DNA of 64,000 nt, taken from contig JADANN010000001.1 in NCBI GenBank assembly GCA_018806985.1, positions 226,501 to 290,500 of the forward strand, given 5' to 3'. Made by a program: the position numbers and the translations under genes. The notes beneath the pieces are model-generated. The model was not told where the DNA came from. It worked only from the letters and a program-made list of their open reading frames with translations, and did no database searches. Origin of the DNA: Angiostrongylus vasorum (Eukaryota > Nematoda > Chromadorea > Rhabditida > Metastrongylidae). Each line of letters opens with the position of its first letter. Positions within the stretch are counted from its first letter, which is position 1. Below are positions 52,501 to 56,209 of this stretch, piece after piece.

Positions 52501-53752
52501 ACGGCGAGTCATTGTAAAGGTTAAATATGCATTCAATCACCTTTTTAAATGAAGTCGAATGCATGGCGTATCCCTCAGGGATTGATCAATGCCGAGAGCT
52601 TTATCCTTTTTTTATTTAGTATGTAAAAATTACTAATTTCAAGAACTGAAGAATGTGAAATAGATGTTTTATATCAAAATATCTGCAACAGCATTGAAAA
52701 AATTATGAGAATGAAAGTTAAGATGTATATGTACGTATTAAGGTAATATTTGCAGAGACACACTCCGAACTCCGAAAACATACTGGTGAATTAACCGTGT
52801 GTGCATCCACAATGATCCCTCTACGAACACCTCTTTACTACTTTCTTTACTGAGTTATAACCTCATCGGACAATAAATTGTCCATAAATCTGCCATGCAG
52901 CTCAAAATTTCCTACGTGATGCGGTATTCAAGCCAGGAAATAAACTCTTGCAAAGAAAAGAACTAGTTTATTAGACACAGACCAAAACAATTTTCTTTCG
53001 AGCCGCACCTGCCGTAACATTCACGTTAGATAACCTACCAAATGATTCCAAAAAGGCTGCGAAAAAATCGTTAAGTGGAAAGATAAGCGACTGAGGAGAA
53101 AATGAGTCATGCATGAAGCCCATGATTTATATATGACCCATTTCTTTGCCATTATGTTAATAATCAATACAAATGCCAAATAAGAGGTGTTCAAGCCATG
53201 TTTTATAGCTGGCTGCCTGTGTTGCCGGACGGTCCTCTGGGAACGTTCGTTGACAACCTTGGACCAGGGCAGGTTGTTGGCCGACAAGTGCTGGCGAGTC
53301 CACTTCTCGGCGAGATACAGATAGGAATTATGGCTGGACGATCGGGGATCGATGTTGAAATCATTCGAGCAAAGAATCTCGTTGTGAAACCGGGAGTAAA
53401 GTTTAGTCCTGCTCCGTATGTCAAGGTATATCTGATGGAAGGAAAAATGTGCGTCGCAAAGGCGAAAACGAATCCAGTCAGAAAAACAACCGCACCGCTT
53501 TTTCAACAGCATCTAATATTCAGTGATAGCCCAAAGCGAAAAATGCTTCAGGTAACCGTGTTGGGCGACTATGGAAGGATGGAACGGAAAACTTTTATGG
53601 GTATCGCATTAATTCGTTTGGACGACTTACGCTTAGGTTCGGAACCCATCATTGGGTGGTATAAGCTGTATCACAGTTCGTCATTGGCTGGAACTGGACC
53701 AGTACGCAAGGATTCCGAAACTTCACTCGTAGGATTAAATACGGCACAGTAA
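14185..53752 (+). CDS. unc-10: unc-10 / RIM (Rab3-interacting molecule), whole gene span
   Basis: RIM is the presynaptic active-zone scaffold. Its N-terminus binds GTP-Rab3/Rab27 on synaptic vesicles, its zinc finger binds UNC-13, its PDZ domain binds calcium channels and ELKS, and its C2 domains bind membrane and partners. It promotes docking and priming. Exons reconstructed here give, in order, the N-terminal helix, zinc finger (about residues 76-150), linker, PDZ (about 445-540), C2A (about 628-770), linker and C2B (about 1165-1300). Total is about 1,320 residues, somewhat short for a worm orthologue, so small exons may be missing. The start [19 protein letters not shown] matches the conserved family N-terminus. 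Introns reach 4.8 kb and carry most mobile elements of the window. I saw no second coding gene inside it. Orthology is from family knowledge, not a search. Confidence 0.95.
14203..14307 (+). CDS. unc-10: unc-10 exon 1: N-terminal Rab-binding region
   Basis: Thirty-five codons, [19 protein letters not shown] through [10 protein letters not shown], followed by the donor GAG|GTACAA (phase 0). The charged helix with LSAEERE is the first half of the Rab3-binding segment of RIM proteins. The ATG is chosen because it matches the family start and sits just after a splice acceptor. Confidence 0.9.
15755..16012 (-). repeat. Family A SINE copy in unc-10 intron 1
   Basis: On the minus strand it reads GGACGCGTGTGGCGCAGTGG with the A-box-like segment, then the body TGGGAGGATAGCAGCACTGG and GGTAGGCCACCGCAAATCAT. 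The 3' tail ending GAGAGCT is missing or decayed. Confidence 0.85.
16211..16600 (+). repeat. Family C dispersed repeat copy
   Basis: Starts TTCTCCCAACGGTTCACCGC and carries GATGTACAGCGGGGGGATTC. It ends with the AAGTATCCAAGTATG tail. Collinear with the copies at 21.34, 44.69 and 62.48 kb. Confidence 0.85.
16636..16744 (+). repeat. (TTG)n microsatellite
   Basis: About 36 TTG/TTG-like triplets with a few interruptions. It is directly followed by a GGCCGACGTTTCAGCGATTT motif of the palindromic repeat family. The apparent poly-leucine frame is not a gene. Confidence 0.95.
16745..16790 (-). repeat. CTGAAGAA-hairpin-GAAACGT motif copy
   Basis: On the minus strand AAGGCGAAATCGCTGAAACG: the short stem GCGA/TCGC lies between the two conserved blocks. 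The first block has decayed to CTAAGGAAG. Confidence 0.55.
18073..18104 (+). CDS. unc-10: unc-10 exon 2a (tentative 32-nt exon)
   Basis: After TTAACAG the sequence reads [10 protein letters not shown] and a GT follows. This 32-nt exon restores frame between exon 1 (phase 0) and the next exon, which needs a phase-2 partner; the intervening intron would be only 39 nt. The alternative is read-through of the 39 nt, which is also open. The coding status is inferred from phase only. Confidence 0.4.
18144..18277 (+). CDS. unc-10: unc-10 exon 2: Rab-binding helix and first zinc-finger cysteines
   Basis: After TTCCAG it encodes [20 protein letters not shown], a charged helix, then [18 protein letters not shown] with the first CxxC pair of the FYVE-like finger. 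Donor ATAG|GTTCGT, phase 1. Confidence 0.93.
18348..18722. repeat. Family B inverted pair in unc-10 intron
   Basis: TGATGCTGAGATATTTGCAA near 18.35 kb is the reverse complement of TTGCAAATATCTAAGCATCA near 18.70 kb. The arms are about 75 bp; they pair through CTCCGGACCGCAGGTGTCAG and its complement. The right copy is a full family B unit with a tRNA-like core (CATGGTGTGGTGGTGAACGC, then CGCGTTCGTTCC). Located immediately downstream of exon 2. Confidence 0.85.
19192..19262 (+). CDS. unc-10: unc-10 exon 3: zinc-finger core
   Basis: Encodes [20 protein letters not shown] then KSK. It carries CxxC plus CxxC, four of the eight zinc ligands. Acceptor CCAG, donor AAG|GTGATT; phase 1 in and phase 0 out, matching both neighbours. 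Confidence 0.95.
19342..19472 (+). CDS. unc-10: unc-10 exon 4: end of zinc finger
   Basis: Encodes [20 protein letters not shown] then WFQPDEGQ and a serine-rich tail. CSLC supplies the last zinc ligands. TGKWFQ sits where RIM and rabphilin proteins have the SGAWFF-type Rab3 contact, so that motif is diverged but recognisable. Confidence 0.95.
19640..19895. repeat. Family B inverted pair, degenerate
   Basis: The left end CTACTGTGATGCTGAGATAT is complementary to ATATCTCAGCATTATAGTGG at the right. The core carries GGTTTCGAAGCTGG, close to a Pol III B box. Confidence 0.7.
20344..20443 (+). CDS. unc-10: unc-10 exon 5: linker
   Basis: After a T-rich acceptor (TTTTTTTAG) it encodes a Pro/Ser/Thr/Gln-rich segment ([20 protein letters not shown]) ending at AAAG|GTAAGT. 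Phase 2 in and phase 0 out fit both neighbours. Low complexity is usual for this RIM linker. Confidence 0.85.
20506..20541 (+). CDS. unc-10: unc-10 exon 6: short linker exon
   Basis: Twelve codons ([12 protein letters not shown]) between TTAAG and CAG|GTTTTG. Phase 0 on both sides is required by exon 7. The frame stays open beyond the donor to about 20582, so a longer form ending at GGCAC|GTTTTC is possible, but that would not match exon 7. Confidence 0.6.
21341..21708 (+). repeat. Family C dispersed repeat copy
   Basis: Complete-looking copy: CCTCCCACCGCTTCACCGCC at the start, GATGTACAGCGGAGGGATTC, ACTACCAGGATCCACCACCG, and the tail TTCAAGTATCAAGTA. Both strands are open over much of it (21298-21631), a by-product of composition. 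Confidence 0.88.
22408..22596 (+). CDS. unc-10: unc-10 exon 7: basic linker
   Basis: Starts after the strong acceptor GAATTTTTAG and encodes 63 codons: [20 protein letters not shown], then [20 protein letters not shown] and a lysine/arginine-rich end (RAREDKK) at AAG|GTGACT. Only this frame is open throughout. A longer overlapping frame (22316-22537) is rejected because it stops before the donor. Basic Ser/Arg-rich sequence here agrees with other RIMs. Confidence 0.8.
22720..22788 (+). CDS. unc-10: unc-10 exon 8
   Basis: Encodes [20 protein letters not shown], acidic and tyrosine-containing, with donor CAG|GTTTTA (phase 2). The T-rich acceptor TTTATTTCAG would start it at 22720, but that is out of phase with exon 7. 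An ATAAG acceptor (start 22727) would keep frame. A missed micro-exon is the other solution. Confidence 0.7.
23342..23530 (-). repeat. Penelope-associated dispersed repeat with CTGAAGAA-hairpin-GAAACGT end
   Basis: On the minus strand it contains GAGCGGTGCTCCACTGAAGA, TTTGACTCGATACGA, then CTGAAGAAGACGAAGACGTC and GAAACGTTAGTCGAATAAAG. The same order is at 63.46-63.63 kb on the plus strand. Confidence 0.7.
26317..26502 (+). CDS. unc-10: unc-10 exon 9: linker
   Basis: Acceptor ACATTCAG, then [20 protein letters not shown] followed by a basic end ([11 protein letters not shown]) and donor CG|GTAGGA. Phase 2 in and out fits exons 8 and 10. The basic end followed by exon 10 aligns with the KRRQMSVSSSEEE region of vertebrate RIM1 as I recall it. 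Confidence 0.88.
27051..27148 (+). CDS. unc-10: unc-10 exon 10: serine/acidic linker
   Basis: After TTTTCCTTCAG it encodes [20 protein letters not shown] then a tail ending in SASEK, with donor AAAG|GTTCGC (phase 1). Resembles the conserved RIM block QMSVSSSEEE...SESVSEKG before the PDZ domain. Confidence 0.9.
27241..27285 (+). CDS. unc-10: unc-10 exon 11
   Basis: Fifteen codons ([15 protein letters not shown]) between TTCACCACAG and the consensus donor C|GTAAGA. They match the position of the DLDYYWL segment in vertebrate RIM1. Phase 1 in and out. Confidence 0.8.
27409..27683 (+). repeat. Family A SINE copy with target-site duplication
   Basis: The element starts GGCGCGTGTGGCGCAGTGG. It is flanked by CTACCGAACTAG at 27397-27408 and 27684-27695, an exact 12-bp direct repeat. 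This fixes the ends and shows target-primed retroposition. Lies in the intron between exons 11 and 12. Confidence 0.93.
27935..27988 (+). repeat. Family C 3'-end fragment
   Basis: CTGGGTCCGGAACTCATGAA then GACAGGCCATCCAAGTAAAT resembles the 3' end of family C (GGGCCCGCACAACTAGTGAG, GACGGGCC..AAGTAT). Confidence 0.5.
28264..28379 (+). CDS. unc-10: unc-10 exon 12: pre-PDZ linker
   Basis: After TTTCTTCAG it encodes [20 protein letters not shown] then [18 protein letters not shown], donor TCG|GTAATA, phase 0 out. Phases agree on both sides. Confidence 0.88.
28577..28678 (+). CDS. unc-10: unc-10 exon 13: start of PDZ domain
   Basis: Encodes [20 protein letters not shown], almost identical to the RIM block HPVTWQPS...RLIG, then ends SGDLGLK, the carboxylate-binding loop region of the PDZ fold. 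Donor AAG|GTGAAA. Confidence 0.95.
28739..28838 (+). CDS. unc-10: unc-10 exon 14: PDZ domain
   Basis: Encodes [20 protein letters not shown] then [14 protein letters not shown], the conserved PDZ core of RIM ([17 protein letters not shown] in mammals). Donor GCTG|GTCAGA, phase 1. The following intron is 4.8 kb, the largest in the gene, and includes a family A SINE. Confidence 0.96.
29010..29041. repeat. (TA)n microsatellite
   Basis: Uninterrupted alternating AT in unc-10 intron 14. Confidence 0.97.
31171..31191 (+). repeat. (GGC)n tract
   Basis: Seven GGC triplets in an otherwise AT-rich intron of unc-10. Confidence 0.95.
32841..32872. repeat. (TA)n microsatellite
   Basis: Preceded by a (GTAT)n tract from about 32826. 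A second, interrupted (TA)n lies at 33181-33218, so the family A copy between them sits inside a split AT microsatellite. Confidence 0.95.
32904..33178 (+). repeat. Family A SINE copy inside an AT microsatellite
   Basis: Starts GGGCGCGTGTGGCGCAGTGG and ends in GATCAACGTCGAGAGCTTTC. (TA)n tracts flank both sides, so a target duplication cannot be defined. Confidence 0.92.
33616..33739 (+). CDS. unc-10: unc-10 exon 15: end of PDZ domain
   Basis: After TTATTTAG it encodes [20 protein letters not shown] then [18 protein letters not shown]. This is the RIM PDZ C-terminal half, nearly collinear with [20 protein letters not shown]. The donor TCCAG|GTCCGT keeps the conserved IIVSR; an earlier AGCAG|GTCTTC donor also keeps frame. 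Confidence 0.95.
34117..34196 (+). CDS. unc-10: unc-10 exon 16
   Basis: After ACATTCAG it encodes [20 protein letters not shown] then QYFMSQ, donor CAAG|GTTGAA, phase 1. ARQLPNL resembles the RQLPQVP-type proline motif that binds RIM-BP SH3 domains in vertebrates, although there it lies between the C2 domains. Confidence 0.85.
34555..35060. repeat. Family B inverted pair, longest
   Basis: The left arm includes TGATGCTGAGATATTTGCGA, ACTCCGGACCGCAGGTGTCT and ACGCGTTCACCACCACACCA. The right arm is its reverse complement (TGGTGTGGTGGTGAACGCGT ... ATATCTCAGCATCATTGTGG). Arms are about 120 bp around a spacer of about 160 bp. Located between unc-10 exons 16 and 17. Confidence 0.9.
35579..35716 (+). 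CDS. unc-10: unc-10 exon 17: PDZ-C2A linker
   Basis: From GTGTTTAG it encodes [20 protein letters not shown] then a Ser/His/Pro-rich stretch ending TMTGFGQ, donor CAAG|GTTTCA. Two-nucleotide lead and phase 1 exit fit both neighbours. Confidence 0.82.
35847..35911 (+). CDS. unc-10: unc-10 exon 18: lead into C2A
   Basis: Starts after TTCTAG (the upstream CGCAG is out of phase) and encodes [20 protein letters not shown] then IE, donor GAG|GTAAGA, phase 0. GQIFGRIE is the start of the C2A beta-sandwich. Confidence 0.88.
37130..37250 (+). repeat. Possible decayed family A relative
   Basis: CCCGTGGTCGGGAAGTTGGC then ACCAGGCCTGTCTGCG resembles the GGGGTCGGCAAATTGGTACC / AGACTTGTCTGGG core of family A; nothing else is conserved. 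Confidence 0.35.
37562..37692 (+). CDS. unc-10: unc-10 exon 19: C2A, first half
   Basis: Encodes [20 protein letters not shown], then [20 protein letters not shown] and PDRR. This matches vertebrate RIM C2A (ATDLPARVDGRPRNPYVKMY FLPDRS) closely. Donor AAG|GTGATT leaves phase 2. Confidence 0.96.
38044..38159 (+). CDS. unc-10: unc-10 exon 20: C2A, middle
   Basis: Encodes [20 protein letters not shown] then [18 protein letters not shown], the C2A segment around the TP.WNE motif. The T-rich acceptor TGTTTCAG (start 38044) includes EKSRR, which matches KSKRR in vertebrates, but it is one base out of phase with exon 19. Using the inner acceptor TCTAG (start 38057) keeps frame. A micro-exon could also reconcile them. 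Donor GAG|GTTTGA. Confidence 0.9.
38902..39042 (+). CDS. unc-10: unc-10 exon 21: C2A, last strands
   Basis: After TTTTATAG it encodes [20 protein letters not shown], then [20 protein letters not shown] and DENPLRI, donor ATT|GTAAGT. FLGE is the usual C2 motif (EFLGEILIEL in RIM1). RIM C2A is known not to bind calcium; only some loop acids are present here. Confidence 0.96.
39517..39596. repeat. Near-perfect 35-bp inverted repeat hairpin
   Basis: The left arm 39517-39551 begins CTTTGGGTATGGGTAGTGCT. The right arm 39562-39596 ends GCAATACCCATACCCAAAG. The arms are complementary except for one base and the loop is 10 nt. The 12-mer ATCTCTAAACTT occurs both just before the left arm and just after the right arm. 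Confidence 0.95.
39960..41050 (-). pseudogene. Degenerate mariner-type transposase
   Basis: Minus-strand translation shows [12 protein letters not shown] near 40.83-40.86 kb, where mariner has KLDKWVPHELN. At 40149-40367 it reads [20 protein letters not shown], matching the ILLHDNARPH...TLQKL catalytic region. The aspartate of the DD34D triad in this block is shifted, and stops interrupt the C-terminal part near 40.03-40.15 kb. A (TA)n microsatellite is embedded at 40.53-40.59 kb. No terminal inverted repeats were found. It is in unc-10 intron 21. Confidence 0.75.
40533..40599. repeat. (TA)n(TG)n microsatellite
   Basis: About 27 AT dinucleotides then GTGTGTGTG, inside the mariner remnant. 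Confidence 0.97.
41222..41420 (+). repeat. Family B copy, single orientation
   Basis: Starts AGCTGAGAGACAGGCGAAAC, then GTGTGGTGGTGAATGCGTTA and GCGCGTTCGTTCCCTACCGC, ending ATATCTCAGCATCATTATGA. Confidence 0.9.
41447..41714. repeat. Palindromic (fold-back) element with about 110-bp arms
   Basis: The left arm starts CAGCAATCGCGAGGTTGTTA and carries CGTTTCGGCAGTATCGCCTT. The right arm carries AAGGCGATATTGCCGAGACT and ends TGTTAACAACCTCACGATTG with small differences. The spacer is about 45 bp. Both arms hold the CTGAAGAA-hairpin-GAAAC motif. MITE-like; ends approximate, no coding capacity. Confidence 0.88.
41926..42031 (+). CDS. unc-10: unc-10 exon 22: inter-C2 linker
   Basis: After GTTTTTACAG it encodes a basic segment, [20 protein letters not shown] then [15 protein letters not shown], donor ATTG|GTGAGT. 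Phase 0 in and 1 out match exons 21 and 23. Confidence 0.9.
42620..42943 (+). CDS. unc-10: unc-10 exon 23: inter-C2 linker, longest internal exon
   Basis: Starts after TTTTCTTAG. It encodes 108 residues rich in Ser, Arg, Tyr and His ([20 protein letters not shown] ... [20 protein letters not shown] ... [15 protein letters not shown]). The donor TCAA|GTACGT fits the consensus and gives phase 1. No domain is visible; vertebrate RIMs have a comparable Ser/Arg-rich region that carries 14-3-3 and kinase sites, and RRSRT or KRRAS could be such sites (inference). Confidence 0.93.
43385..44140. repeat. Family B cluster: decayed minus copies plus one plus copy
   Basis: Minus-orientation copies start near 43.39 kb (ATGATGCTGAGACATGAGGA) and 43.54 kb (AATGATGCTGAGATAG, then CTCCGGACCGCATGTGTACG). 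A plus copy follows with GGGTTCGAAGCCCAACTGAT, a good B-box match, and ends TCTCAGCATCACTGTAG near 44.11 kb. The last two form an inverted pair. Confidence 0.82.
44694..45094 (+). repeat. Family C dispersed repeat copy
   Basis: GTTTACCGCATCATCGTGGC at the start, AGAATCTACCACCGTCCTGA in the middle, and a tail of decayed GAGTATTCGAGTACCCGGGT repeats. Ends about 65 bp before exon 24. Confidence 0.85.
45161..45244 (+). CDS. unc-10: unc-10 exon 24
   Basis: After TTAATTTTAG it encodes [20 protein letters not shown] then WDDGELTPA across the junction. The CCAG|GTGGCA donor (phase 1) is preferred because exon 25 requires it; the later GGCAG|GTTCGC is out of phase. Confidence 0.88.
45700..45905 (+). 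repeat. Decayed family A SINE
   Basis: GGGCTCGTGTAGCACAGGGA followed by TTGCCCTTCAATACATAC and later AGACCAGACTTATTCGGG keep the family order, with many differences. Confidence 0.6.
46505..46548 (-). repeat. CTGAAGAA/GAAACGT motif copy
   Basis: On the minus strand AGGAAGGCGAAATCCGTCGA then AACGTCAGC: a decayed copy. It lies about 60 bp upstream of the U6-like block. Confidence 0.5.
46594..46660 (+). ncRNA. U6 snRNA-derived fragment
   Basis: From 46610 the sequence GAAGATTAGCATGGCCCC, one A, then GCGCAAGGATGACACGCAAA matches the central 42 nt of eukaryotic U6 snRNA with a single T-to-A change. This includes the U4/U6 pairing and internal-loop region. The 5' capped stem and ACAGAGA context are not conserved (ACAGAATTCACATG instead), and the 3' end differs (TTCTTCCGGAAAA), so this is more likely a retroposed pseudogene or chimera than a working gene. 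Confidence 0.75.
46814..47093 (+). repeat. Family A SINE copy with 14-bp target-site duplication
   Basis: Flanked by TAACTAGAGGAGTT at 46800-46813 and 47094-47107. The 280-bp element begins GGGCGCGTGCGCGGCAGTGG. GGGCGCG at the start and CGCGCCC about 55 nt on could form an acceptor-like stem, and GGCGC/GCGCC-type D-arm pairs are clear in sister copies. Confidence 0.95.
47590..47719 (+). CDS. unc-10: unc-10 exon 25
   Basis: After TCTTTCTCAG it encodes [20 protein letters not shown] then a charged stretch ([19 protein letters not shown]), donor AG|GTTGAT, phase 2. Confidence 0.88.
48565..48723 (+). CDS. unc-10: unc-10 exon 26
   Basis: After TTGCTTCTAG it encodes [20 protein letters not shown] then [20 protein letters not shown] and [11 protein letters not shown], donor CAG|GTGACT, phase 2. 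The acidic/serine-rich [11 protein letters not shown] resembles the serine-rich linker before C2B in other RIMs. Confidence 0.92.
49521..49724 (+). CDS. unc-10: unc-10 exon 27
   Basis: After CATTTATAG it encodes [20 protein letters not shown], then [20 protein letters not shown] and a basic end [20 protein letters not shown]. Donor GCGG|GTACGT. The frame needs a phase-1 exon before it, but exon 26 ends in phase 2, so a small exon or an unrecognised splice site lies in 48724-49520. Confidence 0.88.
49871..50003 (+). CDS. unc-10: unc-10 exon 28
   Basis: Encodes [20 protein letters not shown] then [20 protein letters not shown], followed by ASDN across the junction. Donor [18 protein letters not shown] corresponds to RQPSRESTDG of vertebrate RIM just before C2B. 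The acceptor CTAAAG is weak but phase-correct. Confidence 0.88.
50165..50395 (+). repeat. Family B copy, diverged
   Basis: AGATCATTCCCGTTGATGAG, GTTGGTGTGGTGAATGGCCG and TGTGTTCGAAGCCTTCCTGA preserve the family order. Located just after exon 28. Confidence 0.75.
50788..50862. repeat. AT-rich microsatellite
   Basis: TATATATACATG-type repeats ending in (TA)n, in unc-10 intron 28. Confidence 0.85.
50885..51100 (+). repeat. Family B copy
   Basis: CCAATGCTGATTTGGGCTCC, ACTAGCTGAGAGACAGGCGG and CCTGCGGTCCGGAGTTTTGC, ending ATATCTCAGCATCATTGTGA. Single orientation. Confidence 0.88.
52343..52612 (+). repeat. Family A SINE copy
   Basis: GCGCGTGTGGCGCAGTGGTT at the start, CCAGACTTGTCTGGGAGGAT in the body, and ATTGATCAATGCCGAGAGCT at the end, then a T-rich tail. 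In unc-10 intron 28. Confidence 0.92.
53209..53752 (+). CDS. unc-10: unc-10 exon 29: C2B domain and stop
   Basis: After GTTTTATAG it encodes [20 protein letters not shown], then [20 protein letters not shown] and a full C2B domain ([75 protein letters not shown]). The order matches RIM C2B closely, including GWYKL. The calcium-ligating aspartates of synaptotagmin C2 domains are absent, as known for RIM. Ends at TAA 53750-53752, as a single large exon after a 3.2-kb intron. Confidence 0.98.
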
Positions 53753-53756
53753 TAAA
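53751..53756 (+). terminator. unc-10: Possible polyadenylation signals after unc-10
   Basis: AATAAA overlaps the stop codon at 53751-53756. Further AATAAA hexamers are at 54390-54395 and 54517-54522. Which is used cannot be decided from sequence; the distal ones would give a more usual 3' UTR length. Confidence 0.4.
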
Positions 53757-54774
53757 ACTGGTTTAGATCAACACTCAGTTCAAGAAGTACAAAAGCATTC
53801 TAGTTTTTTCCAAGTGCGATTTTCAAACTGGGTCATTGGTATTCCATCATCCTCGTTTCTCAAGGTTATTGATTACTGCTAGTATGTAATTACGAGTATA
53901 GGGATTCATCCCTGTGAGTTGGTTTGGTCGCATGTTACCAAATTACAAGGAGTCCCTGTATTTCCTTCTCTTTTTCCGTGGCCGGCCGGATGCATTAAAC
54001 TGGCTGTAACTCTAAGCCAGCTGACATAGTGTGATCTATTTCTTGTTTCTACAGCATTCAGATTGTTTCTCTGTGTCCACGAGAGTGTTTGAAAGTTTCT
54101 GATTCTAAAATACTAGTTCTAGTTGTAAAATACTTCTCATTTCCTACCGAATGTATTCACGCTCAACGGCAACGCTGAAGCCTTGAGAGGGTGTTCATAT
54201 TCATAAATCGGGTTAATTCTATGAGCTACTACAAATGGTTTTGCTCTATTTTCAGTGCTGGTTTTCTTTTTTAATCTGACTCTTAAAAAAGCATTTTGGC
54301 ACTCAGGGGCACGCTGCATGTATTGTTTAACGATTGTGATATTTTGTATTATGAGCGAAGTTGATGTCACTCAGTGGGTGGCATGTCTTAATAAATCGAA
54401 TCAGATTTTTGGCGACTATTGAAGAGTCTCTGCTCTCACAGTCTCTAGCGTTCGGACGATGATGATATAGTACTCAACACCCCGACGCATAGCTATAAAT
54501 AGCTTGATGTTCAGTCAATAAATCCGAGAAAAATATATGCTTTGTTTTATTGCTGAGATATTATTGGTTGGGAGTGCTGATATAGTTGTTATATGGAGAA
54601 TTTATTGTGAATAAAATGTTTTTATATAAGCGTAAATGGCATGATGAGCAGGGGAAAACTATTGCCGTTAGCACACACTACTATAATACTACTGTAATAA
54701 AAAATAATATAATAATATATAATATAGTATAATATAATATAAGATAGTAATATAATATAATAAAAAGGATAAAA

Positions 54775-55052
54775 GGATAAAGCTCTCGGCATTGATCAAT
54801 CCCTGAGAGATGCGCCATGCATTCGACTTCATTAAGTATCGTTGGAGGTGATTGAATGCATATCTGGCCTTTACAATGACTCGTGGTGGTCTACCGATGT
54901 ATCGAGCCAGTGCTGCTATCCTCCCAGACAAGTCTGGTACCAATTTGCCGACCCCGGAGAGATGGAGGGCTTGGTGGGCCATGTGCGCGGGGATCGATTC
55001 CACGTGTGTGTCCCAGTGGCGCCTCCAACCTCTGCTTCACACGCGCCCTAAT
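54775..55052 (-). repeat. Family A SINE copy in AT-rich DNA
   Basis: The minus-strand copy starts at GGGCGCGTGTGAAGCAGAGG near 55052 and ends AAAGGATAAA... near 54775. TAATATAATATAATAA-like sequence occurs on both sides and may be its target duplication, but both flanks are low-complexity. Confidence 0.9.
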
Positions 55053-55369
55053 ATAATATAATAATAATATATAAATGATATACTACTAATAAATAATATG
55101 CAACTGCTACTACAATAAAATCTACAATAAAAAAATACTTGGTACTTACTTGAGTATATTATCACTATATATTATTAATATCATTATGACATGACCTGAC
55201 ATCACATCTATCACAATCTGCAGATTCCATCACTTCTTTTATTGGATTCTTTTTTCTCGCATTCACTATCCACGATGGTCTTCGAAGTTTCTATATGCCT
55301 CTTCGGTTGTTTCTCGATGATTTTTTTCATCTTTGTCACGAATGTCGTCTGAAAACTACTCGAGTCGAT

Positions 55370-55560
55370 GCTCCAGATGCTCCGTAGCATCGTGAGATAT
55401 CCGTGATAGGGCGTTCCCGCATAGATGGAGGGATTCGGCTGATTTGTCTAGTGCCAATTTCCCGACGCGAGCATATGAGAGGCTTGGTCGACCTGGAGCG
55501 GAGTCGAACTTGCCGAACAAACGGCCTGTGCATGTTGTACTGTCCACGTAATGAGCTAGA
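55370..55560 (-). repeat. Possible decayed family A relative
   Basis: TTTGTCTAGTGCCAATTTCC followed by CGACGCGAGC resembles the inverted family A core. Weak support. Confidence 0.35.
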
Positions 55561-56209
55561 TAATTAGCACTGCACTACTTGCTCCTTATGATCATTTATA
55601 AGGAGAGTGAATCTCTGATGACTTGTTAAATTGTTGGTTAATGTTGTTGATTACTTGTAGGCCGCTATCAGTAATCCGCAAGTTTTTTTCGTGCATCCGG
55701 TTCCGGTGCTTTCCATTTTCCTCCGAAGTACTATGAGCGGGCCTGCTGTGAAAAATTATATCATACCATCCTTACTTGCAACAAATAGTAGCGGTGCAAT
55801 ACTTCAAAAAAAGGAGTCGTAGGTTCCCTTTTGCAAATATCTTATTATCATTCCGCTTATGCCTTTTCATGCTCTAAGTGAAGGCATACTCTTCTTGTTT
55901 TTACAACATTGCACAAAAAAGTAGGGAATTTCAGTTCTGGAACTTATTACTTTTCAACGCCTTCCTACTTTCGTTCGGCTGGTGACTTTGTGCATTCAGC
56001 ATTAACCAAACACACCACTAAGGTAAATAAAGTGCCATAAAAATTAAGGCCTATATTATTAGGGAGGCATGACTCTACCCGAGGGGCGTGCTCTCTATTA
56101 GTACTGTCCCCTAAGTTTCTGTTCAGCTGTACCCACTTCTAAGGAATCCTTACAATAGGGGGTAATACCACTATCGCCATTTTCTCCACTGTTCTTTAGA
56201 CAGCAAGAC

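Noticed and set aside
53021..53512. Minus-strand open frame of 163 codons
   Set aside because: It is antisense to the C2B exon of unc-10, whose frame has clear homology; no motif on the minus strand.
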